Positions 1-10,723 of a DNA stretch of 64,000 nt are shown here, in pieces. The DNA lies in NCBI RefSeq assembly GCF_012516495.1, contig NZ_CP051214.1, forward strand, positions 62,001-126,000, written 5' to 3'. How positions within the stretch are numbered: the first letter of the stretch is position 1; each line of letters starts with the position of its first letter. The notes below the pieces were generated by a model. That model saw only the letters and a program-made list of their open reading frames with translations. It had not been told where the DNA came from and searched no databases. A program made the translations under genes and the position numbers. Source of the stretch: Mycoplasma sp. 1654_15 (GTDB lineage: Bacteria > Bacillota_I > Bacilli_A > Mycoplasmatales > Metamycoplasmataceae).

Positions 1-1
1 A

Positions 2-904
2 AAAAATAAAATGAAAGAACTTCTAGACGATTTTTATGCTAAAGAAAACTTAAAACCAGAAGATAAAGTGCAATGAACACTAGCTACACGTTATACAAAT
101 GCTACTAATAAAGAAATTTCTGCTTATCAACAAGCTGCCAAGGCTATAGAAGCACTTGATCCAAGATTAAGTGTTGATGTACAATCTGAAGTACCTGTTA
201 CAAAAGATAATTACTTAAACTTCTTAATCAGAGGTATAGGTCCATACCACTATGTAGGTTGAAGTTATGATTACAATGGAGCAGGTACAGCAATTGACGG
301 TTTAACACAAAGCGCTGGATTTGGTTTAGCAGCAGCTAGCTATTTTGCTTCTTTAGATGCAAATTCTAATTTAGCTAAATCTTTCCCAATGTTTTATAAA
401 TATTCAAAAGACCTTGAAACTTTCTTCTCAAAAGAAGAATATAAAGGAAAAATGAGACCATTTAGTGAGTGAAAAGATTCTCCAAATGCACCAAATTTTG
501 GTCAAAGAAATTTAAACGATCCAAATGATAAAAATAGAGATCAAAGACCCGATGTAACTAAATGAATTACTTTCCGTGTTGTTGAAAAACAAGATCCACA
601 AACTAAAAAAATGGTTAAAAAATTCGAACAATACGATAAAAACTTTTCTTTAGGTGAAGAAACAGGATTGTTTAATAACCAATTCCAATTAAATCATAGT
701 GATGAAGAAATTGCTCAGCTTCTCTCCGAAATTACTTCATTATATGGTTTTTTACCACAAACTGATGGAATAACTACAATAGGAAGTACACCAACAATTT
801 CCTTTTTAAATCCTAATTTACAAGTTCCAGATACAGAAAACTCATTTGCAGTTCCAGATCAAACTGTCATAAAACCATTTCTTAAAAAACAAGGAGAACA
901 ATAA
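2..904 (+). CDS. oppA: Oligopeptide ABC transporter substrate-binding protein OppA, C-terminal part
   Basis: The frame is open from the left edge to a TAA at 902-904, so about 300 C-terminal residues are visible and the start lies outside the window. Three in-frame TGA codons (for example near position 76 and 260) must be Trp. The assignment rests mainly on position: it overlaps oppB by one base (TAATG) and heads a complete oppBCDF set. OppA of mycoplasmas is a large surface lipoprotein that captures peptides and passes them to the OppBC channel. The visible part contains the Gly/Tyr/Trp-rich stretches common in these binding proteins (such as GPYHYVGWSYDYNGAG). No catalytic motif is expected here. 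The family call is an inference from synteny. Confidence 0.8.
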
Positions 905-1950
905 TGCTGACTAAGTACATTTTAAAAAGATTATTACTTGCAGTTGTAACTTTTATAGTAATTTACATTATTGTCTATCTAATAATGGCAAAATTTGGAA
1001 ATAATCCTTTTATAAACTCAATTGATTCAGCTAAATCTAAATCTACAGACGCTAGCGAACAATTAGCAAGGCTTCAAAGAGAAAATGGATTTGACCAACC
1101 AGCTGTTGTTAGATTATGAAATTACACAGTTGGGATTTTCCATGGAGATTATGGAAAAATTTATAAATCAAGTGAATCTTCAATTCCTGTTTTGTTTTTT
1201 AAACCACTAAGATATACAATTTTAGTTTCACTTCCTTCATTTATCATCAGTGTAATTTTAGGAGTAATTTTAGGAACAATTTCAGCTTATAAAAGAGGAA
1301 AATGACAAGATGCTTCAATTACTTCATTTGCTACAGTTTTTGTTGCTTTACCTTCATTTATCTTAGCTCCATTTGTGATTTTAATAGCTCTAAAAGTTCA
1401 ACTTCCTTTTGAGTTTAAAGAAGCATCTGAATATTCTGTAGGCACTATGATTATTTCATTGATACCACCAATTTTTGTTTTTGTTCTTTCTTCTATAGCA
1501 GGTTATACATTCTTAGTAAGAAACTGAGTGGTAACAACACTTTCTTCACACCAAGTGTTGATTGCAAAAGCTAAAGGGCTTTCTAAATTCAAAATTTTTA
1601 CAAAACATGTTTTCAGAAATGCTTCAATTCCTTTAGTAAGAACACTGATTTTTTCATATCTAGCTCTTCTATCAGGATCAATTATTTTAGAACAATTTTT
1701 CAGAATTCCAGGTTCATCTACAATTATTGTTAACGCAATTCAAGATGGAGAAATTAATATTTCAATGTTTTCTTTAATTTTCTTTACTTCTCTTTCATTA
1801 GTTACTGATATTGTTGCCGATCTTTCCTATGTTTTTATGGATCCAAGAATTTCAATTGCATCAAAATCAGAAAGAAACTACTGAGCAGAATTTAAAACCT
1901 GAAAATCAAGAAAAGAAAAAGTTAAAAAAGGAGAAGTAACTAATGTCTAA
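904..1950 (+). CDS. oppB: Oligopeptide ABC transporter permease OppB
   Basis: A 348-residue integral membrane protein of the binding-protein-dependent permease family. It starts with a hydrophobic helix after MLTKYILKRL and has further helices around residues 95-120, 135-160, 180-205, 245-270 and 290-320. The permease EAA-type loop is visible as VLIAKAKGLSKFKIFTKHVF. Such loops dock on the ATPase subunits (OppD/OppF). The ATG overlaps the oppA stop by one base, and the end overlaps oppC by eight bases, so translation is probably coupled. TGA is used for Trp at several places, for instance 1118-1120 and 1882-1884. Confidence 0.93.
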
Positions 1951-3100
1951 TTCATCACAAGAATTTAACACAAAATATCGTTTAACTCAGCAAGATTTAA
2001 GACTATTAAAAGTTTCTCCAAATCACTTTAATTCCTTTCAAATTACAGGAAAAGTTTCTGAACTTTGAAAAGACACAATTAAAAACTTTTTCAAAACTCC
2101 ACTTGCTTTAATTGCTACAATAGTCTTCATTTTGCTTCTTTTAACAGCAATTTTTACAGCTGCTTTTTCTCCTTTTAAAACAACAGAAGCAATTGCAGGT
2201 GTAGATAGTGAACTTGTGTTTTCACAAAAACCAGGTTCTTGAGGAATTTTTGAAAACAACATTTCAGCAGACCTTTTAAACAAGATTTTAAAAGCACAAG
2301 CAGATGCAAACGTTCAACTAATTCATGGTTCAGTTGAAGAAATAGTACCTGGTAGATACTTAGCTCATTTCAACCCATATGAGGTGATTTCGGTTCTATC
2401 ACAAAAACAAATATTTTCAATTGTAGGAACCGATGAATTTGGACGTGATATTTGACTAAGAACTTGAGTAGGAACACTTAATGCTCTAGGAATTTCAGTA
2501 ATAATTGCTGTTATAGAAACTATTATAGGTGTTGCGTTAGGTACTTATTTGGGTTACCATATTGGAAAATGAATTGACAACATATTTTTAAGAGTTATTG
2601 ATGTTTTTAACTCTATTCCTTGAATTGTTATCTTCGTTATCTTTATTGGTATCTTTGGACCAAAAACAATAGTTATAATTATTTTACTAACAGCAACAGG
2701 TTGAACTGGACCTACTTATTTAGCCAGATCTTATACAATTATTATTAAAGATGAAGAATATATTCAAGCTGCAAAAGCTGTTGGTGCTTCAAAATTAAGA
2801 CAAATTTACTCACATATACTTCCAAATATTTTAGGAAAACTACTTTCTGGTTTTGTTTCCAGATTACTATCTGCTATATCAATTATTGCTGGTTTAGCTT
2901 TCTTAGGATTTTTAAAAGAAAACCTTAATTCTCCAGCAAACTTAGGACTAATTATTAACTCTTCAAGACAATTAGCTGATTCAAATATTTGAGCTTTATT
3001 ATTCCCATCCTTTATTTTAGTTATTTTAGCTTTAAGTACAAGATTTATAGCAAACGGAATTCACGACGCACTTGATCCAAGAATTGGAGGAAGAAAATAA
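1943..3100 (+). CDS. oppC: Oligopeptide ABC transporter permease OppC
   Basis: A 385-residue membrane permease that pairs with OppB to form the peptide channel. It has a hydrophilic N-terminus of about 50 residues, a first helix near residues 55-75, an extracytoplasmic segment, and five C-terminal helices. The EAA-type loop reads YIQAAKAVGASKLRQIYSHI, a strong match to dipeptide/oligopeptide permeases. The start ATG at 1943 lies inside the end of oppB, preceded by AAAAAGGAGAAG as ribosome-binding site. The TAA overlaps the oppD ATG by one base (TAATG). Confidence 0.94.
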
Positions 3101-4164
3101 TGGTAAATTCAGAAGTAAAAATAAATTTAGAAGATAAAGTTTTAGATTTAAAAAATTTAAAAGTTTCCTTCAAAATAAAAGGTAAAAAGTACGTAGAAAT
3201 AGTAAGAGGCGTTGATTTATCAATTAGAAGAGGACAAATAGTTGGACTCGTAGGTGAATCAGGTTCAGGAAAATCTGTTACTTCAAAAGCTTTATTGGGT
3301 GTTAACGAATTTGCTAAAACAAGTGCTGATAAAATGGTAATTAGTGGCATTGATGTTGCTAAATTCACTAAAGATAAACAGTGGCTACAAGTTAGAGGTA
3401 AAAAAGTCGGTTATATCCCACAAGATCCTTTAGTTGCTTTAAATCCAACAAGAACTATTGGAAAACAACTACTCGATGTTTTAGAAAAATCAGAAAGATT
3501 CAAAACTAAACAAGAAAAAGAAGAATATTTAATCAATCTTTTAGAATCATTTGGTTTAGAACGTGCAAAAGATAGATTTCATTCATACCCACACACACTT
3601 TCTGGTGGTATGAAGCAAAGAGTGATTATTGCTATGACTGTGGCTGCAAGTCCGGATTTAATTATCGCTGATGAGCCAACAACAGCTTTAGATCCAACAG
3701 TTCAAGCTTCAGTTCTTGCTTTATTTGACCAAATTAGAAGAGAATATGGAATTTCAATTATCTTCATTTCTCACAACATTTCGGTTATAGCTAAATTCTG
3801 TGACTATATTTATATTATGTATGCAGGAAGAATAATTGAAAAAGGAACAAGAAAAGACATCTTTACTGATCCAAGACATCCTTATACTTGAGCTTTAATT
3901 TCTGCAATTCCTGAAGACAAAGATGAAAGATTATACACAATTCAAGGTTCTCCACCTGATATGGCTAACTTGCCAGCAGGAGATCCATTTGCTCCAAGAA
4001 ATGATTATGCACTGGCTTTAGATTTTGAAAAAGAACCTCCTTTAATTTCTATATCTAAAACACATGCCGCTGCTACTTGATTACTTCATCCAGATGCACC
4101 AAAAGTAGAATTAACAAAAGAATTACAAGCTAGACTAAAACTATTTAAAGAGGTATTAAAATAA
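3100..4164 (+). CDS. oppD: Oligopeptide ABC transporter ATP-binding protein OppD
   Basis: A 354-residue ABC ATPase that powers peptide import on the cytoplasmic face. Visible motifs are Walker A GESGSGKS (about residues 50-57), the Q-loop in YIPQDPLVALNP, the signature LSGGMKQR, Walker B DLIIADEP and the switch His in FISHNISVIAKFCD. The C-terminal extension with HPYTWALISAIP and an RLYTIQGSPPD-like segment is typical of the OppD/DppD subfamily and usually carries Fe-S or peptide-specific features; the cysteines of that region are not obvious here. It overlaps both neighbours by one base. Confidence 0.95.
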
Positions 4165-6467
4165 TGGCGCAACAAACCACATTGAATGTCAAAAATTTAA
4201 AAAAATATTTCTCTAACAAATTCGGAGTTGTAAAAGCTGTTGACAATGTAAACTTTAGTTTAGAACAAGGAAAGATTTTAGGTTTAATTGGTGAATCAGG
4301 ATCAGGAAAAACAACAGTGGGAAGATCTCTTATTAGATTATATGAGTCTTATGGTGGTCAAGTTACTTTATTAGATGAAGTTATTTCAGGAAATAAATTA
4401 ACTAAAAAACAAAATCTATTTTTAAGAAAAAACATGCAAATGATTTTTCAAGATCCATATTCTTCTTTAAATGGTCAAAAAAATATTTATTCTATTTTAA
4501 AAGAACCATTAATAGTAAATGGAATTTTAAAAGAAAAAATGAAGGATATTTTTCAAGATTGACAAGATGTAGTAAAAAACTTTAAGTATACATTTTTAGA
4601 AAAATATTTAGATGTTGATATTGAAAATACTTTGGGTTATAACAAGAAATTAAAAACTTTTTTAGGAGAATTTGAAGAAAAAGTTCAACTTTGAAAAGAA
4701 CAATTTTCTAATGTAAATAAAGAAAACACAAAGGAAATAGAAGAACAATTTAATGCTTTTTTTGCTTTCTTAGATAAAAAACAATTATTTTTAACTCAAA
4801 ACTTTAATGATATTTATAAAAGAGCTGGTGTTTTATATAAATTCTATTTTAAAATGCAAGAAAAATACCGTTTGGGTGAAATTACTTTTGATGAAGTAGA
4901 AGTTAAAAACACAGCTAAAAAATTAAAGCAAATTCAAGAAGAAATTAAAGATATTAGTCATTTCATAAGAGTCAAAGAAAATCCAGAACATAATCAAGAA
5001 ATCGAAAAACATTGAGAAAACTGAACAAAATATAATAATTCCAAAAACCTACTAAATTCATATGTGTCACAATATAAATATGAATATAAAATTAATGAAC
5101 ACAATGCATTAATCACAGATGATCTTGAACAGTATTCATACTATAAAAGGCTTTCCATTGTTAACTATGAAATTTATAGTTATTTAAAATTACATTTTAA
5201 TAAATTTGCTAATTTAACATATTCAAAAATTGATGATTTTATTTACATTTTTGAAAACACAAAAGAAGAATTTTTACTTCAAAATCAAAGAGTTTTATTA
5301 GCTCAAAAAACTTCTGAAAAATTCAGATCAGTTTCAAGTTTTAGACATGAATTTATTGATATTCTTGCAAACCTAGAAGTTACTAAATTTATTTTAAATT
5401 CTAAAAACAATTTTGAGAATAATTACAAAAACAAAAATATTATTCATCTTGAGTCAATCATTAACAAATATTTAATTAGTTTTCCTAAAAAAGATCATGA
5501 ACAAAAATCTCGTTTAGAGAATCAATTAAAAGAAGTTACTAAAGAGCATGAAGATGCTAAAAATGTTTTTGAAGAAGAAACAAAGAGATTCGTAGCTGAA
5601 TTTTCTTTGGTTCAAAAAAGAAAAGAAGCGCAATTAGCTAATTTAATTCAACAAAACAAAGAACTAAAAGAAAAAGTAGCACAACTTGAAAAAGAAGTTT
5701 TAGAACTAAATCAAAAATTACTTGAAACAATTAAAAGAGATGAAGATCTTTTTAATAGACAAAAAAATAGATTTAAAGAAAAGCAAGATATTATTAAGTC
5801 ATTTTCTATTGAAAATAAAAATATTTCAAACATTTATAGAAACATAAGATTATTTTTTGGTATAGAACAAGCAATTTCAATTTGTCTTCTAAAAAGAAGG
5901 ATAAAAAAATTCATAACAAGTGAATTAATTTATGAAGCACTCGAAAGTGTAGGTCTGTTAAGACAATTTGCTTATAGATATCCTCATGAATTTTCAGGTG
6001 GTCAAAGACAAAGAATTGTTATTGCAAGAGCATTAATTGTTGAACCAAAAGTTTTAATTGCTGATGAACCAATAGCTTCTCTAGATATTTCAATTCAAGC
6101 CCAAGTTGTTAACCTTCTAAAAAAATTAGTTGAAGAAAAAAATCTATGTATGATTTTCATTGCACACGATTTATCAATTGTTGAATACCTAGTAGATGAA
6201 GTTGTTATTTTACATACAGGAAAAATTGTAGAAAGAGGAAAAACAGATTTAGTTTATAATAACCCAATCCATCCTTATACAAAAAATCTCCTTGAATCTG
6301 TACCTAAAATGTCAAATGCACATATTCCTTTTAAACCTCTTCCGTTTGTAAATTCATATTTAAGTGAACAAGAATTTCCAAACAAAATAGTTTCTCAAAA
6401 AGTTGAAGAAAATCACTACGTATTTGGAACACAAAAACAAATTAATGAGTGACTTAAAGAAGTATAA
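4164..6467 (+). CDS. oppF: Oligopeptide ABC transporter ATP-binding protein OppF, long mycoplasmal form
   Basis: A 767-residue ABC ATPase, more than twice the length of typical OppF (about 310-330). Walker A GESGSGKT lies near residue 45 and the Q-loop MIFQDPYSSLNG near residue 92. Then comes an insertion of roughly 450 residues (about 135-585), rich in Lys, Glu and Asn and with strong coiled-coil character around 450-540. The ABC fold resumes with FSGGQRQRIVIARAL (near 610), Walker B VLIADEP and HDLSIVEYLVD. Very long OppF proteins are known from other mycoplasmas, so this is lineage-typical; the role of the insert is unknown. The reading frame crosses several TGA(Trp) codons, so it looks broken in the standard code. 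Confidence 0.93.
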
Positions 6468-6474
6468 TTAATGT

Positions 6475-6900
6475 ATGTCTAAAGAAACATTTACTTCATT
6501 TTTAAAAACAAAAATTGTTAGAGATTTTAATAAATTTTCTATAGTTTGAATAGTATTTTGAAGCATTGTTTGCATTGTTTTGTATTTAGTTTTAGTTTTT
6601 GCTAAAGAAAGTAAATGATACGATGCACAATCAATGATCGGACTTTTATTAATCTGTGTGAGTGCTTTTTCAACGGTTTTAAGATTAGGATTTTTTAACA
6701 GCTATTCAAAAACTTATAAAAATTGAAAAATCTCTTCAGAAAATAAAATGCGAAGAGAAAATCAATTACCAGAAATAGAAAAAGTCGATGACAATATACT
6801 TAAAGCTGAGAGACAAAAAAAATCTTTAATCCCTATATTATTAGGTTTTGTTGTGGGTTTAATATTAATAATCATTGCATTACCTTTTTTCAATTCATAA
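6475..6900 (+). CDS. Small membrane protein, DUF3899-like
   Basis: A 141-residue protein starting at the ATG at 6475, seven bases after oppF; an alternative ATG at 6471 hits a stop after three codons. It has two hydrophobic N-terminal segments (about residues 20-45 and 55-75), a charged central region (about 80-115) and a C-terminal helix (PILLGFVVGLILIIIALPFF). This three-helix pattern with a charged middle resembles the DUF3899 family common in mycoplasmas. That assignment is from memory and not certain. It is probably co-transcribed with opp and is followed directly by a terminator. Confidence 0.7.
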
Positions 6901-6903
6901 TAT

Positions 6904-6945
6904 AAAAAAATATTCAAGATTTTTCTTGAATATTTTTTATTTTTT
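6904..6945. terminator. Bidirectional intrinsic terminator
   Basis: Stem ATATTCAAG (6910-6918) pairs with CTTGAATAT (6925-6933). An A-run stands on the left and a T-run on the right, so it can end both the opp transcript and the convergent dnaI transcript. Confidence 0.8.
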
Positions 6946-6964
6946 CTTCAAAAATGAAGCAAAT

Positions 6965-7834
6965 TTATAATTTATAAATGTTAGAATAATTTTTTATACG
7001 GTTAATAAATTTTGTAATTTCTTGAATTTTCACTTCTTTTTTTAAGTTTTCAATTAACATCTGTTCAATTTGATTAAGATTATATAAAGAAGAAATAAAA
7101 ATCTTTTTATTTTCCTTAATTCTACTATCTAAAACAGGGTTTAAAACTTGTTCAATAAATCAAGAAACATCATTAGAAATAATAAAATCTTCAATTAAAA
7201 GATAGTCTGCTTTTTTCAGTTTATTTACTATATCAAACACTACACCTTTTTTGGAAATAGAATGTGAGTATAAATTTAATAAATCTAAAAAATTAGTATA
7301 AATTATTGTTTTTTCTTTTGAAACTATACTTCAAGCTAATATTTTAAAAAAAGCAGTTTTGCCTGATAAAGAAGGTCCATAAATAAAACTTCACTTTTTA
7401 TTTTTCGGAACTTCTTTTCATAATACAGATAATTTTTGTTTTACTTCATTATTAACTTGCTTTAAGAAATTTTCTTTAAAACTAACTGTTAAATTATCAA
7501 AAGAAATTTGAGAAATTTCTTTTAATAAAATATATTTTTCTAAACTATCGGATTTTCCTATTTCAGACTCAATTAGCTTTATTTTTAAAGCATTTGTTCT
7601 TGAATCTCTTATAATGATTTTTTTAAACTTAGCATTAGGTTCTTGGTCTAAGAAATTCAAGAAAATATCAATATTATTATTAATTTCTTGTTCACTAATG
7701 TTAAGTTTGCTAACAATTTTTTGAACTTCCGGTTCAGTAGTTACCTTTTCTATAAAAAATTCTTTTATTTTTTCAAAATCATCTTGATTAGTTGCAGGCA
7801 CAACATCTTTTAAAGAGATTTTATTAGTCTTCAT
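6965..7834 (-). CDS. dnaI: Primosomal helicase loader DnaI
   Basis: A 289-residue AAA+ ATPase that loads the replicative helicase. The N-terminal half (to about residue 140) is helical and family-specific. The ATPase half has a Walker A of the form YGPSLSGKTAF at about residue 150 and a Walker B-like acidic segment (DYLLIEDF) further on. It is the last gene of a minus-strand run and starts one base after the DnaB-like stop (7836). In Firmicutes coaE, dnaB and dnaI also lie together, which supports the call. TGA at 7418 is read as Trp; in the standard code only the first 138 residues would be seen. Confidence 0.85.
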
Positions 7835-7835
7835 T

Positions 7836-8744
7836 TTATCATTCCGTTTCTTCTACTTCTTTTAGAAAATCATCTATTGTGTTTTCTTTGTTTTCTGCTT
7901 CGATTGAAACACCCATTGTTTCAAAAGGTTCAAATAATGGTTTCGGTTTAGAATTTAATTTTTGTTTATATTCAAATTTTTCAAGTAATTCTTGATAAAC
8001 TTCATGGTGTAGAATTATTTTTTTACTATATAAATCTTTAGCAATTTTTTCAAAATATTGAAAATTAATTTTATTGTTTATTTTATAGCAATAATCTAAT
8101 ATTTCGTTTAATGCATGAAAAGAAAATCCCTGTTGATGATAGTGTTCTACTTTTTTTTCTAAACTAGGCATTGGTTGCCTGTGTGTTAAATATTCTATAT
8201 ATCTTTTACTGTTTAATACTTGCTTTGCTTCAATATTGCTTTTTATGTCATTTATGTGAACTTCTTCTTTAATATTATCAGAAATAAATATTTGAAAAAA
8301 ATTTGTAGATACTTCAGAAAAACCTTCTTTTTTATAGTCTTTTTCAGAAAATCTTTCAATAAGTTCTTCAAATTTATTTTTTCCAATTTTCTTAATTAAC
8401 AAATCACTAAAGTAACTGTTTTTTAGAATTTGTGTAACTGTAGAAGGTTTTTTCAGTTCAATTAAAACAATTTTTTCCTCTTCATTATAAAAAGTTCTAA
8501 TCAAACCTATTGCTTCTAAAATCTTTTTATTTTTTTCAAAAATTACTTTATCAATCTTAAATATAGGTTCTAAATCACTTAAATTCAAAAATTCTTTTTT
8601 TTCGTTAAAAAATTCAAAATCATAAAAGTAATTAAACAAAATGTATGCTTCTTTTTCAATTATAGGTAAATAAAAAAACCTGATAAGTCTAAAGTCTTCT
8701 TGGCTTATATTTTTTGTTCCAAATATTAAATATTTTTTATTCAT
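7836..8744 (-). CDS. DnaB/DnaD-type replication initiation (primosome) protein
   Basis: A 302-residue cytoplasmic protein, ending EETEW because the TGA near the end is Trp and TAA follows at 7836-7838. The sequence is helix-rich and charged, without enzymatic motifs. Assignment to the Gram-positive DnaB/DnaD primosome family rests on its place directly before dnaI and after coaE, and on overall helical character (N-terminal winged-helix-like block, C-terminal helical block near 170-270 with YHQQGFSFHALNEILDYCYK, reminiscent of the DnaD YxxxIxx region). The ATG is preceded by GGGAG. Bacterial homologues bring helicase and loader to the origin; whether this one does the same is inferred. Confidence 0.72.
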
Positions 8745-8774
8745 AAAATCTCCCTTTTATTTATTTCATTAATT

Positions 8775-9362
8775 TTATAAACTTTTATTTAATTTAGAAA
8801 AAAATTTAGGAAAAAAGTCTTCATTTTTCCAGTCACTATTACAGATATTAACATCCACTCTATCAAAAAATCCTTTATTTAAGAAGTCATTTAAGCTAGA
8901 AATTGAGTTATTAACATTTTTATTTAAAATGTTTTTAACACGCTGTTCTTCAGAAGAATAAATGTTAATAACACCATCAAAATAAATTGTAAAATTAGCA
9001 TTTTTAGTAAACAAATTTGGAATTTCTACAAAATCATATTTATTATTTCTTAAATGCTGTTCCAAAAATGGATATACAAGTTTTTCAATGACATTAATAT
9101 TATCAATATTTGATCTTATAAATTCTCTTAATTTCTCTTTATTTACTTGATTTGTTTCAACAAAAGAAGGATTATAATTTTTTAAAGCTAAAAAACAAGG
9201 TTCATTTTTTAAATAGCATTTTTGAAAAAATTCATCAGAAAATAAAATTTTTTGTTCCTTTTTTAACACTTTTTTACTGTAATCTTGAAGTAAATTTAAA
9301 AAAGTAGTTTTACCAACAGCATATTTTCCAATAACAGCATACATTTTTGGTTTATTTTTCAT
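8775..9362 (-). CDS. coaE: Dephospho-CoA kinase
   Basis: A 195-residue P-loop kinase, the usual CoaE length, with Walker A GKYAVGKTT near residue 12. Further family features are the RSNIDNINVIEKLVYPF region and the FVEIPNLF segment corresponding to the conserved V-E-x-P-L-L-F motif. The enzyme phosphorylates dephospho-CoA in the last step of CoA synthesis. The sequence is divergent, as often in mollicutes. It overlaps the preceding HAD gene by eleven bases, and lies upstream of the DnaB-like gene. Confidence 0.8.
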   Translation of the reverse strand: MKNKPKMYAVIGKYAVGKTTFLNLLQDYSKKVLKKEQKILFSDEFFQKCYLKNEPCFLALKNYNPSFVETNQVNKEKLREFIRSNIDNINVIEKLVYPFLEQHLRNNKYDFVEIPNLFTKNANFTIYFDGVINIYSSEEQRVKNILNKNVNNSISSLNDFLNKGFFDRVDVNICNSDWKNEDFFPKFFSKLNKSL

Positions 9363-10161
9363 TATTGTTTTCTTCTTTTCTTAAAATTTTAGCTACTGCA
9401 GAATATTTTATTTTTCCATCTACTTTATCAGCAATTTTTTGTAAATTTTTAGAACCTGATTTTAAAGCAATAAGTTGCCCTGCAATGTTTTTTGTTGAAG
9501 CATCATTCATTGAATCTCCAATATGAACAGTATTTTTAAGATTTATATTTTCTAAAGCAGCAATAAATTTTATCACTTCTCCTTTAGAAGCAGGTTTAGA
9601 TGTTATTTCTATAGCTCTACCCTTTGCAACCAAAGCTAAATTTAAAAATCCTTCATATTTGTTCTTGATTTGTTTAAATACAATCTCAATATTATTTGTA
9701 GAAAAAGACATAAGTAAAATTTTTTTAGCAGTTTTGACTTTAAAAGTTTTAAAACTTTCAGCTTTTAAACTTGTTATAAAAGCTAAAATTTTACTTCTTA
9801 TTCCTTCACCAAATAATATTTTTTCAGTATCAGTTGAAAAACAAATATTATTATTTTGTGCTATTTCAAAAACTTCTTTTACCACTATTTCATTAATATC
9901 TTCAGATTTAAGAACGCTTTGATTATCAGTTTGTAAAATTAAAGCACCATTTAAACAAGCAATGTATTTAGCACCAATTTTCTTTGAAATATTTTGAACT
10001 TTTGAAGAGTATTTTCTCCCTGTTGAAATAACAATTATGTTTTTCTTGGAAGCTTTTAAAACTGCTTGTTCATTTCGTTTGCTCATTTTAGCTGAACGAC
10101 CATAACCCGAATCTAGCAATGTCCCATCTAAATCGATAAAAAAAATTTTTTTCTTTAACAT
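9352..10161 (-). CDS. Cof-type HAD-superfamily phosphatase
   Basis: A 269-residue enzyme from the chosen start at 10161 (MLKKKIFFIDLDGTLLDS). A longer reading from 10197 would add twelve residues, but the start at 10161 puts the HAD motif I DLDGT at the usual distance. Motif II is ISTGRKYSS, the Lys of motif III is in ASKGEVI, and motif IV is HIGDSMNDAS. Such enzymes dephosphorylate small phosphorylated metabolites such as sugar phosphates or nucleotide cofactors; the substrate cannot be told. A TATAAT box ten bases before the ATG suggests a very short leader. Confidence 0.9.
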   Translation of the reverse strand: MLKKKIFFIDLDGTLLDSGYGRSAKMSKRNEQAVLKASKKNIIVISTGRKYSSKVQNISKKIGAKYIACLNGALILQTDNQSVLKSEDINEIVVKEVFEIAQNNNICFSTDTEKILFGEGIRSKILAFITSLKAESFKTFKVKTAKKILLMSFSTNNIEIVFKQIKNKYEGFLNLALVAKGRAIEITSKPASKGEVIKFIAALENINLKNTVHIGDSMNDASTKNIAGQLIALKSGSKNLQKIADKVDGKIKYSAVAKILRKEENNNEK

Positions 10162-10171
10162 ATTGAATATA

Positions 10172-10177
10172 ATTATA
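10172..10177 (-). promoter_or_regulatory. -10 box of the HAD/coaE/dnaB/dnaI run
   Basis: Minus-strand TATAAT ten bases before the ATG at 10161. Transcription would start within a few bases of the start codon, so the mRNA has almost no leader. Confidence 0.55.
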
Positions 10178-10216
10178 TAAATATAGTTATAAAACATAAA
10201 AATAAGGAGAAATAAA

Positions 10217-10723
10217 ATGGATTTTTTAACAAAAGATTATTCAACATTTGTTGTTATGGCAGTTCTTTGAGCAATTATTTTTCTTATTTTTCTAATAGTA
10301 GAATTGCTAACAACAGGAGTTTGATCTGGATTAATTTCAGTGTCTACAATAATTCCATTTATTTTAGCAATAACAACAGATGGTCAAGGTTGATCAGTTA
10401 CACTACAATTGATTTTATTTATTGTTTTGTTCCTAATTTTATATTTTTCTTTATTTAAATTTTTAAAACGTATTTTTAACAAAACAAAATATGATGGTCC
10501 AGTTTTAGAGCTTTTTGATTTAGATCCTATCCCTCTTACTCATACAACTTATGAAAAGGGATTTGAAGAGACAAAGTATGGACAAATAAATGTTCAAGGT
10601 AAAATTTATAGAACCTTGTCAGAGAAAGGACAAGGTACTATTTCTGAAGGAACTTTTGTCAAAATAGTTCGAATAGAAGGAACAACATTAATTGTTAAAA
10701 AAGCAATACAAAAAGGAGAATAA
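10217..10723 (+). CDS. NfeD-family membrane protein
   Basis: A 168-residue protein with three hydrophobic segments in the first 85 residues (including FVVMAVLWAIIFLIFLIVE and LQLILFIVLFLILYFSLF) followed by a small soluble beta-rich domain (about 110-168, GQINVQGKIYRTLSEKGQ... TFVKIVRIEGTTLIVK). This is the layout of short NfeD proteins, whose OB-fold tail partners with SPFH proteins. The next gene is indeed an SPFH protein, overlapping by one base. A good Shine-Dalgarno (AAGGAGA) precedes the ATG. TGA(Trp) codons lie in the membrane part. Confidence 0.85.

Noticed and set aside
3045-3368. 107-residue minus-strand frame over the oppC/oppD junction
   Set aside because: Antisense shadow of strongly conserved oppD sequence.
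904-6467. opp genes appearing as several truncated frames
   Set aside because: The breaks are all TGA codons. With TGA as Trp the genes are intact, so they are not pseudogenes. The same holds for PolC, p69, trpS, thrS and the helicase.
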